NCBI GenBank assembly: GCA_016938175.1
Contig: JAFGVE010000016.1
Coordinates: 23,173 to 87,172 of the forward strand
Reading direction: 5' to 3'
DNA from: Campylobacterales bacterium
GTDB taxonomy: Bacteria > Campylobacterota > Campylobacteria > Campylobacterales > Sulfurimonadaceae
Length of the DNA stretch: 64,000 nt
Shown here: positions 53,805-61,225 of the stretch, piece by piece
How the letters are laid out: the number at the start of each line of letters is the position of its first letter
How positions within the stretch are numbered: the first letter of the stretch is position 1
Program-made: the position numbers and the translations under genes
Notes under the pieces: generated by a model
What the model was told of the DNA's origin: nothing
The model's database searches: none
What the model saw: only the letters and a program-made list of their open reading frames with translations

Positions 53805-55799
53805 ATGTTACAAAAAGGTATGAGTCTACTGCTCTTGTGTTCACTGCTTTTTGAAGCTAATGCACTAACTTTAAAAGAGAGTGTTTTAGAAGCTGTAAAC
53901 ACAAATCCGGTCGTTCAAGAGAGATTAAAAAACTACAGAGCTACGCAACAGGACTTGAACGTTGCTGAGTCAGAATATTATCCAAAGTTGGATTTACAAG
54001 CTTCTGTCGGTGTAACAAAACAGGGGATGTTTAAAGATTCTAATGATGATTGGAATCACAATGTATCTGAAAATACATATGGGAATTACGAATCTTCTTT
54101 AATCCTAACGCAAAATATTTTTGATGGTTTTGGCACAATGCACAAAGTGGACTATCAAGAGTCTCGTATTTTAGCTGCTGCATATAATTATGTAGAGAAG
54201 ACAAATGATATTACATTACAGATGACAAGTGCTTATTTAAACGTTCTTCGTGCGTATGAATTGCTTCAAACAGCAAGAGAGAATGTACAAATTAATGAAG
54301 ATATTTTTACAAAAGTAAAAGACCTTTTTGATTCTGGACTTACAACGGATTCTGAGGTAAAAAAGATAGAATCTGCTCTCTCTTTATCGCGTTCAAATCT
54401 AACTGTACAAAAAAACAATGCAAAGGATAAAGAGTTTAACTTTAGAAGAATTCTTGGACGTATGCCAGATGTAGGAAGTATGGAGAAGCCTCTATTAGAT
54501 ATTCCAATGCCAAGTAGCGCTGAAAAAGCCAATCTGTATGCAATTAACCATAACCCTTCACTACTTGTAAGCCGTTACAACATAGAAGGAGCACAGGCTC
54601 TTTGGAAACAACATAAAAAAGAGTTTTATCCAAAAGTAGATTTAGAACTCTCTCAAACATATAGCGACTATCAAGACGGTCCGGCTATAGATATTGCCGA
54701 TGATAGATTCCAGGCAAAAATTGTTCTCTCGTATAACCTTTTTAAAGGGGGAGCGGATAGTGCAAGTATACAAAAAGATATTAGCCTTATTAATCAAGAG
54801 ATTGAGATTAAACGTGATTTAAAACGTCAAGTTATTGAAGGGCTTGACCTCTCTTGGAATGCGTATACTATGATTGATCAGCAATTAAAAGATTTAAGAG
54901 ATTATAGAAAGTTATCAGAGAAAACTTTAGAGCTTTTCAAAGAAGAGTATGATCTTGGTCGTCGCTCTTTACTTGATTTACTCTCTGCGCAAAATGATGT
55001 TATCAATTCACGTTCACAAATTATTACCGCTGAGTATGACAAGCTCTTCGCTCAGTTTAGAATTCTGGATGCAATGGGTTTATTACCGCTAGCAATCTTA
55101 GGTGACACGAAAGAGTTTACAAAAAAAGTAAATCTCTATAGTGATAATGAAGCTCTGGAAGTTTTAGACGAAGTACCTGTTAAATTAGACGTGGATGGAG
55201 ATAATATCCTTGATAATGAAGATTTATGTGACAACTCAATTTTAGAAGATAATATAATGCCTTATGGGTGTAAAAAAATCGAGAAAGATAGTGATGGTGA
55301 TGGAGTTATAGACGCAAAAGACATGTGTCCTTTAACACCTAAAAATGCTCAAGTTTCTCCTGATGGTTGTGCTGTTGATTTAGATATGGATGGAGTCAAA
55401 GACTATAAAGATAAGTGTCCTAATACTCCAATAGGATATGAAGTTGACAATGAAGGATGTCCAATTTCCGTGAATTTGGGAATTAATTTTAAATATAATA
55501 GTGACACTATAGAAAAAGCGTCTTATTCAAACATTGTTAAATTTGCTGAGTTTGCAAAAAACAACCCTATGTACAAGCTCAAAGTCATAGGACATACAAG
55601 TATGAAAGGAGATGCTGATTTAAATATGAAACTTTCTCTAAAACGTGCTATCGCTGTCCAAAGAGAACTTATAAAACTTGGTGTTAATGAGGAAAAGCTC
55701 TCAGTTGAAGGAAGGGGTGAAATGCAGCCAATAGCAGATGAGTCTACGCCATCGGGAAAGTTTTTAAATCGTCGTGTTGTTATAGAGCTGAGTATATAG
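53805..55799 (+). CDS. TolC-type outer-membrane duct fused to TSP3 repeats and an OmpA domain
   Basis: 664 residues. After a signal peptide (MSLLLLCSLLFEANA) comes a full TolC-like duct (about 20-430) with its two-fold helical pattern (ALTLKESVLEAVNTNPVVQERL, NLFKGGADSASIQ, EYDLGRRSLLDLLSAQNDV). Calcium-binding thrombospondin type 3 repeats follow (about 465-560; DSDGDGVIDAKDMCP, DLDMDGVKDYKDKCP). An OmpA-like peptidoglycan-binding domain ends the protein (about 565-664; VIGHTSMKGDADLN, NRRVVIEL). It should form the outer-membrane exit of the downstream ABC/HlyD exporter and clamp it to the wall. Ordinary TolC proteins end after the duct. Confidence 0.9.
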   Translation: MLQKGMSLLLLCSLLFEANALTLKESVLEAVNTNPVVQERLKNYRATQQDLNVAESEYYPKLDLQASVGVTKQGMFKDSNDDWNHNVSENTYGNYESSLILTQNIFDGFGTMHKVDYQESRILAAAYNYVEKTNDITLQMTSAYLNVLRAYELLQTARENVQINEDIFTKVKDLFDSGLTTDSEVKKIESALSLSRSNLTVQKNNAKDKEFNFRRILGRMPDVGSMEKPLLDIPMPSSAEKANLYAINHNPSLLVSRYNIEGAQALWKQHKKEFYPKVDLELSQTYSDYQDGPAIDIADDRFQAKIVLSYNLFKGGADSASIQKDISLINQEIEIKRDLKRQVIEGLDLSWNAYTMIDQQLKDLRDYRKLSEKTLELFKEEYDLGRRSLLDLLSAQNDVINSRSQIITAEYDKLFAQFRILDAMGLLPLAILGDTKEFTKKVNLYSDNEALEVLDEVPVKLDVDGDNILDNEDLCDNSILEDNIMPYGCKKIEKDSDGDGVIDAKDMCPLTPKNAQVSPDGCAVDLDMDGVKDYKDKCPNTPIGYEVDNEGCPISVNLGINFKYNSDTIEKASYSNIVKFAEFAKNNPMYKLKVIGHTSMKGDADLNMKLSLKRAIAVQRELIKLGVNEEKLSVEGRGEMQPIADESTPSGKFLNRRVVIELSI

Positions 55800-55815
55800 T
55801 ATGAGGGGATTAGAT

Positions 55816-57018
55816 ATGAAAAAAAGTATGCAAAATAGAGTAGTAACATGTACGATACTTTTAATGAGTCTTTTAGCTCCTGTAAATGCGGGTATCTATA
55901 CGCAAGATTACTCTCCGTTAAACAAAGATGTAAATCAGACGAACAGCAAGTTTATGAGTGGTGATTTTGAGCAGATTAAACGTTATGAAATGATTGTTTT
56001 TGAAGATGAGGAGATTCAGGAGTCGTCTCGTGAGACACTTAAAAAGGCAACAGATTATATAAAAAAGCTTGAAGATGCAGGAAAATACTTTGAAATTACA
56101 CTTATAGGTCATTCTCAACGTTTTAATGATGATGAAAATGAAAAAAGAGTTGCATCACAAAGTTATGCAAGCGAGATTCAACGCTGGTTTACTAGTGACT
56201 TAGAGCAGAATCAAACGCTTGCAAATACTAAAGAGTATGTATCTCAGGTTAAAAAATATTTACAAGACCAAAATATTTCACAAGATACTATAGTTGTTGA
56301 GTACCGAGGCGGGGAAGATGAAGCGTATACACAAGAAACATCAGAAGGAGAAGCACTTTCAAATGGCGTTATGTTAAGTGTGTACGTCAGTAAGCCTGTA
56401 GATATTGACAGCGACAGAGATGGTGTGTTTGATAAGTTTGATAGATGCCCTGGAACACCAAGAGGTTCGAAAGTTGATAAGAATGGATGCCCAATTGATA
56501 GTGATGGAGATGGAGTTATAGATTATAAAGATCAGTGTCCAGATACTCCAAAAGGTGTTTTCGTTGATAAAAAAGGGTGTCCTTTAGACAGTGATAATGA
56601 TGGAATAGTTGATTACAAAGATGAGTGCCCAGGTTCACCTACTGGCGTAACAGTAGATCCAAATGGATGTGCTTTAAAAAGTACACTTAAGCTGAATTTT
56701 GCACCAAATTCCGATAAAATATTACAAGACTCCTATTCTGAGATAGATAGATTTGCAAAGTTCTTAAAGAAAAACACTGCTTATGAAGTTGAAATAACAG
56801 GACATACTGATAGTGTGGGAAAAGCCGTGATGAATATGGATCTCTCACAAAGAAGAGCAAAAATGACGAAAGAGGCACTTGTAAACGAGGGTGTCGAAGC
56901 TTCACGAATTCGTACAAAAGGACGTGGAGAACTTGACCCAATTGAGTCAAATAAGACAAAAGAGGGAAGACAGGCAAACAGAAGAATAGAAGTAGAACTT
57001 TTTTTAAAAGAACAATAA
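55816..57018 (+). CDS. OmpA-family protein with TSP3 repeats
   Basis: 400 residues from the ATG at 55816 (AGGGGA just upstream; a frame extension to 55801 is unlikely). A signal peptide ends in LLAPVNAG. Residues ~45-195 look like a divergent OmpA-type domain (YFEITLIGHSQRFNDDENEKRVASQSYA). Three TSP3 calcium repeats follow (DSDRDGVFDKFDRCP, DSDGDGVIDYKDQCP, DSDNDGIVDYKDECP). A canonical OmpA domain ends the protein (VEITGHTDSVGKAVMNMDLSQRRA, NRRIEVEL). Probably periplasmic and wall-bound, accompanying the fused TolC. Confidence 0.9.
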   Translation: MKKSMQNRVVTCTILLMSLLAPVNAGIYTQDYSPLNKDVNQTNSKFMSGDFEQIKRYEMIVFEDEEIQESSRETLKKATDYIKKLEDAGKYFEITLIGHSQRFNDDENEKRVASQSYASEIQRWFTSDLEQNQTLANTKEYVSQVKKYLQDQNISQDTIVVEYRGGEDEAYTQETSEGEALSNGVMLSVYVSKPVDIDSDRDGVFDKFDRCPGTPRGSKVDKNGCPIDSDGDGVIDYKDQCPDTPKGVFVDKKGCPLDSDNDGIVDYKDECPGSPTGVTVDPNGCALKSTLKLNFAPNSDKILQDSYSEIDRFAKFLKKNTAYEVEITGHTDSVGKAVMNMDLSQRRAKMTKEALVNEGVEASRIRTKGRGELDPIESNKTKEGRQANRRIEVELFLKEQ

Positions 57019-57039
57019 AAAAGTAAGTAAAGGCACTAT

Positions 57040-59184
57040 ATGGATAAACAACATACAATTACCATTAATGAGGACTCCCTATTAGAGGTTTTTGTTCTTT
57101 TTACAAAATTATTTCATAAGCCTTTTACAAAAGAAGCACTGCTAGCAGGTCTTCCAATTTACGGTTCACAAAAGCTCTTTTCTAAAGACAGCTCCAAGTC
57201 TCTTTTTTCTCGTGTTGCAGCACGAGCAGGATTAAAGTCTACTCTTGTAAAAAAATCTCTAGAAGATATTTTAGAACTACACCTTCCAATGATTCTTCTT
57301 TTGAGTAATGATAATGTTTGTATACTCGAAGAGTTTAACGAAGATAAAACTGAAGCAAAAATCATTTATGCAGAAGGGGATGGTCTAGAGCAGTGGCTTG
57401 CCGTAGAAGATCTCGCAAAAGAGTATCTAGGTTTTGCATATCTGCTTAAAAAAGAGTTTGAATACGACAAAAAAAACTCTAGAACACTCCAAATTAAACA
57501 GAAACATTGGTTCTGGAGTACATTAAAACTTTCGACACCTATATATAGAGATGTTTTATGGGCCTCTTTATTAGTCAATTTATTTGTTTTGGCAACACCT
57601 CTTTTTACAATGAATGTTTATGACAGGGTTATCCCAAATAATGCTCAAGAGACACTGATGGTTTTTACCGTTGGAATTGTTGCCGTATATATTTTAGATT
57701 TTTTCTTAAAATTAACCCGAGGTTATCTTTTAGAACTTGCAGGTAAAAAGAGTGACATAATTATGTCTTCTATTATCTTTGAAAAAGTACTGGATTTAAA
57801 GCTCTCAGAACATCCTCACTCAGTAGGTTCTTTTGCAAGTAATTTAAAAGATTTTGAGTCTGTACGTTCATTTTTTACGACTGCAACAATGACAGCGCTC
57901 ATTGATCTTCCATTTGCCATAATTTTTTTAGCAGTTATCTATTACATAGGTGGGGTACTTGTTTTTGTTCCTCTTGTAACTATGCTACTTATACTCTCTT
58001 ATGCACTGTTTGTGAGAAAACCACTACAAGAGAGTATAGAGTCTTCACATGAGGCAAGTGCAAAGAAAAATGGAATTCTCATAGAAACACTGCAAAATAT
58101 AGAAACAGTAAAAACTATGAGAATGAGTGGAAAAATGCAGTGGCTATGGGAAGAGTCAACAGGTGAGATAGCAGAAAAAAATCTTAAAACACGTCTTCTC
58201 TCTTCATCAATTCCAAACGTTACAAATCTTTTTATACAGTTAAATACTGTCTTTGTAGTCGTCTTTGGTGTCTATCTTATTCAAGAGTTTGAATTGACAA
58301 TGGGTGGACTTATAGCAGTAGTGATTTTAACTTCAAGAACAGTTGCGCCTATGGGACAGGCAGCTGGACTCATTTCCAATTACTCAGATGCAAAAACCTC
58401 TTATAATACACTCAATGAAATTATACAAAAAGATGCGGAACGTCCTGCTGGACATGAGTTTGTTGAGCGTCCAAAGTTCAAAGGAAAAATAGAGTTTAAA
58501 AACGTAAGCTTTAATTATCCAGGTAGTGAAGTGCCTGCCTTAAGTAATGTAAGTTTTGTTATTCAACCTGGTGAAAAAGTTGCTTTTATAGGTCGCATCG
58601 GTTCTGGAAAAAGTACAATCGCACGTCTTATATTAAAACTGTATGAGCCAACTAGTGGAACAATTTTAATTGATGATATTGATTTGGCACAAATTGACCC
58701 CGCAGATATGCGTCGTTACACCTCTTATGTTCCTCAAGAGATAACTTTATTTAAAGGGACAATAAAAGACAACATAATTTCTAGTGAACAGCATCCTGAC
58801 GTTGCAGATGTTATTTATGCCGCACAAGTGAGTGGAGTGGAAGATTTTGTACGCTCACATCCTCTAGGCTATGAGCTTCCTATAGGTGAGAGAGGTGCTG
58901 GACTTTCAGGTGGTCAAAAGCAGAGTGTTGGAATTGCAAGAGCCTTCATGCAAAGCAGTTCAATCATGATTATGGATGAGCCTAGTAATGCAATGGACCA
59001 AACAACAGAAATGACATTACTTAAAAACTTACAAGATGCTCTTGATGAGCAGACTTTTTTACTCATTACCCAGAAATATTCTCTTTTAGATATGGCCGAT
59101 AGAATTATAGTTATGCATCACTCTAAGGTCCTTTTAGATGGACAAAAAGAGAGTGTTTTAAAGCAACTTGGAGGGAGTAAATAA
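57040..59184 (+). CDS. Type I secretion ABC transporter, LssB/LapB-type
   Basis: 714 residues: a C39-like N-terminal domain (about 1-140), a membrane domain of about six helices (about 170-450) and a nucleotide-binding domain. The C39 catalytic cysteine is replaced (NEDSLLEV), as in exporters that hold rather than cleave their substrate. Walker A is GRIGSGKST (518-526), signature LSGGQKQ (from 622), Walker B IMIMDE (Asp646). The H-loop, normally TH, reads LLITQKYSLL, with glutamine in place of histidine. Paired with the HlyD gene (1-bp overlap), it should export the adhesin beginning at 61226. Confidence 0.93.
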   Translation: MDKQHTITINEDSLLEVFVLFTKLFHKPFTKEALLAGLPIYGSQKLFSKDSSKSLFSRVAARAGLKSTLVKKSLEDILELHLPMILLLSNDNVCILEEFNEDKTEAKIIYAEGDGLEQWLAVEDLAKEYLGFAYLLKKEFEYDKKNSRTLQIKQKHWFWSTLKLSTPIYRDVLWASLLVNLFVLATPLFTMNVYDRVIPNNAQETLMVFTVGIVAVYILDFFLKLTRGYLLELAGKKSDIIMSSIIFEKVLDLKLSEHPHSVGSFASNLKDFESVRSFFTTATMTALIDLPFAIIFLAVIYYIGGVLVFVPLVTMLLILSYALFVRKPLQESIESSHEASAKKNGILIETLQNIETVKTMRMSGKMQWLWEESTGEIAEKNLKTRLLSSSIPNVTNLFIQLNTVFVVVFGVYLIQEFELTMGGLIAVVILTSRTVAPMGQAAGLISNYSDAKTSYNTLNEIIQKDAERPAGHEFVERPKFKGKIEFKNVSFNYPGSEVPALSNVSFVIQPGEKVAFIGRIGSGKSTIARLILKLYEPTSGTILIDDIDLAQIDPADMRRYTSYVPQEITLFKGTIKDNIISSEQHPDVADVIYAAQVSGVEDFVRSHPLGYELPIGERGAGLSGGQKQSVGIARAFMQSSSIMIMDEPSNAMDQTTEMTLLKNLQDALDEQTFLLITQKYSLLDMADRIIVMHHSKVLLDGQKESVLKQLGGSK

Positions 59185-60521
59185 TGCGAGATTCACAAAG
59201 AAAAAAGCTCTCTAAACGTGATTATGAATTTATGCACTCTCTTAGTGGAGCTGTACTTGAAGTAGCACCTACACGCTTACGTTTTATACTTTATTTTTGG
59301 GTTGCAGCTGTTCTTTTATTTATAGTCTGGGCAAATTTTGCACTTATAGATGAGATTGCTAGAGGTGATGGAGAGATAATTCCAAGCGGTGAGAATCAGA
59401 TTATTCAAAATCTTGAAGGTGGTATTGTTGAACAGATTCTAGTAAGTGAAGGAGAAGAGGTACGAAAAGGGCAGGTGCTTTTAAAGATAGATAATCAAAA
59501 ATCAAAATCTTCTTTGAGTTCAAATGCAGTCAAGACTGACGCTTTAGCAGCAAAAATAGCACGCTTAAGTGCAGAAGCAAAGGGCGAAGATTTTGTTGTT
59601 GAAGCATCTTTAGAAGAGAGAATTCCTACAATTGTGCAGAATGAACGTAGTCTTTTTGAGACAAACAAACAACAACTAAACTCTAAGCTAGATGGACTAA
59701 ATGAGAGATTAAAACAAAAAAAGCAGGAGCTTCAAGAAGCATATACGCAAGAGAAGCATCTGAAATCTTCATACACGATGATTACCCAAGAGGTACACAT
59801 GACAGAGCCAATGGTTGCTAAAGGTGTACGCTCAAAAATAGACTTCTTAAAATTACAACGTGAGGCAAACGATATTGGTTCAAAGTATGAGTCAGTAAAG
59901 CAATCTATTCCACGTTTACATTCAGCTATTAAAGAGGTCCAAAACAGTATAGAAGAGACACGTTATATGTTTGAGAGTGATGCAAAGGTAAAAAGAAATG
60001 AAGCTGTAGCTGAACTTAGAACGCTTCAGGAGACTTCTACGGCATTAGAAGATCAGGTAACAAGAACAGTTGTTCAGGCTCCGATGAAAGGAGTTGTACA
60101 GAGACTTTTTGTGCATACTATAGGAGGAGTCATTCAACCTGGTCAAGAGATTATGGAGATAGTACCAAGTGATCAGGCACTCCTGGTAGAGGTGAAAGTA
60201 AAGCCTTCTGATATCGCTTTTATATACTTTGGACAAAAAGCAATTGTAAAATTTTCCGCTTATGATTTTGCAATTTACGGTGGGCTTGATGGTGAAGTTG
60301 TATACATTGGAGCAGATACCCAAAAAGATGAGAAAGACAATGTCTTTTATCAGGTAAGAATTAAGACAACCAAAAATCATTTAACAAAAAATGGAGAGAA
60401 GTTAAAAATTATCCCAGGTATGACAGTAAGTGTTGATATTATTACAGGGCAAAAAAGTGTACTTGACTATATATTAAAACCGATTTTAAAAACTAAACAG
60501 TACACTTTTACGGAGAGATAA
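59184..60521 (+). CDS. HlyD-family membrane fusion protein, LapC-like
   Basis: 445 residues. One membrane helix (about 33-52), a lipoyl/barrel-sandwich half (GEIIPSGENQIIQNLEGGIVEQI), a long coiled coil (about 110-285) and the second sandwich half (TVVQAPMKGVVQRLFVHTIGGVIQPGQEI) then a beta-barrel region. It bridges the inner-membrane ABC transporter and the TolC-like duct in type I secretion. It overlaps the ABC gene by one base. Confidence 0.95.
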   Translation: MRDSQRKKLSKRDYEFMHSLSGAVLEVAPTRLRFILYFWVAAVLLFIVWANFALIDEIARGDGEIIPSGENQIIQNLEGGIVEQILVSEGEEVRKGQVLLKIDNQKSKSSLSSNAVKTDALAAKIARLSAEAKGEDFVVEASLEERIPTIVQNERSLFETNKQQLNSKLDGLNERLKQKKQELQEAYTQEKHLKSSYTMITQEVHMTEPMVAKGVRSKIDFLKLQREANDIGSKYESVKQSIPRLHSAIKEVQNSIEETRYMFESDAKVKRNEAVAELRTLQETSTALEDQVTRTVVQAPMKGVVQRLFVHTIGGVIQPGQEIMEIVPSDQALLVEVKVKPSDIAFIYFGQKAIVKFSAYDFAIYGGLDGEVVYIGADTQKDEKDNVFYQVRIKTTKNHLTKNGEKLKIIPGMTVSVDIITGQKSVLDYILKPILKTKQYTFTER

Positions 60522-60524
60522 TTA

Positions 60525-61112
60525 ATGAATATAGCTCTTTACAGTGATGATGTAAATCTTCTCTCTCATTGGGAAAAATCTCTTGGGAAAAACTGTGAAA
60601 TATTTGAAGATATTGAGATTCTCTTTGCACTCAAAAATACCATTATAATTATTAATTATTCTGCTTGTATTGGTGGATGTGAGAGTGTCTTAAAACGTTT
60701 AAATGTAAATCTAAACCGTGTTTTGATTTTACATAGAACTCCTTCATTTGAAGTTGCAAAAGAGTTACTTAAAATGGGTGCTTTTGGTTATGGTAATGCA
60801 CTGATGAATAGCCACTTTGTTGTTTCTGCTATAAATGCCATAAAAGAGGGTATGGTGTGGCTCTATCCCGAGTATACATCACAACTTATTTTGGGCTTGG
60901 ATGAGAGTGATAATAAGAATAAAGAGACTCTTTTATCTCCTCTCTCACCACGAGAAAGAGATACAGCACTTTTGTTAAAAGATGGTCTGACTTATAATGA
61001 AGTTGCACAAAGGTTAGATATAACTCCTCGAACAGTTAAAGCACACGCTCAAAAAATATATACAAAATTACAGGTAAAAGATAGACTTGCTTTAGCACTT
61101 TTACTCAAATAA
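60525..61112 (+). CDS. LuxR-family regulator with atypical receiver domain
   Basis: 195 residues. The C-terminal ~65 are a LuxR/FixJ helix-turn-helix (LSPRERDTALLLKDGLTYNEVAQRLDITPRTVKAHAQKIYTKLQV). The N-terminal ~125 look like a receiver (MNIALYSDDVNLLSHWEKSL), but the phosphoacceptor position at the end of the third strand reads IIIINYSACIGG, with asparagine where aspartate is expected. It therefore probably works without phosphorylation. It lies 3 bp after the HlyD gene and directly before the adhesin gene, so it may control adhesin expression. CsgD of Escherichia coli is a comparable atypical case. Confidence 0.88.
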   Translation: MNIALYSDDVNLLSHWEKSLGKNCEIFEDIEILFALKNTIIIINYSACIGGCESVLKRLNVNLNRVLILHRTPSFEVAKELLKMGAFGYGNALMNSHFVVSAINAIKEGMVWLYPEYTSQLILGLDESDNKNKETLLSPLSPRERDTALLLKDGLTYNEVAQRLDITPRTVKAHAQKIYTKLQVKDRLALALLLK

Positions 61113-61138
61113 TCCTCCTTCCTTTAGCTGTATACTGC

Positions 61139-61162
61139 ACTATTGTCCATAGGTACAATAGT
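61139..61162. promoter_or_regulatory. Palindrome in the adhesin promoter
   Basis: Perfect 8-base arms ACTATTGT (61139-61146) and ACAATAGT (61155-61162), 24 bp overall. It ends 19 bp before a TATAAT at 61182-61187, so it overlaps the -35 position. It is a candidate site for the LuxR-type regulator encoded just upstream. Confidence 0.55.
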
Positions 61163-61181
61163 AATAAAAAATTCACTTCGA

Positions 61182-61187
61182 TATAAT
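61182..61187 (+). promoter_or_regulatory. -10 box of the adhesin gene
   Basis: TATAAT 38 bp before the adhesin ATG; GGGG at 61215-61218 serves as ribosome binding site. Confidence 0.6.
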
Positions 61188-61225
61188 CTATCCACTTTAA
61201 AATCAATATGTATCGGGGTAGATTT

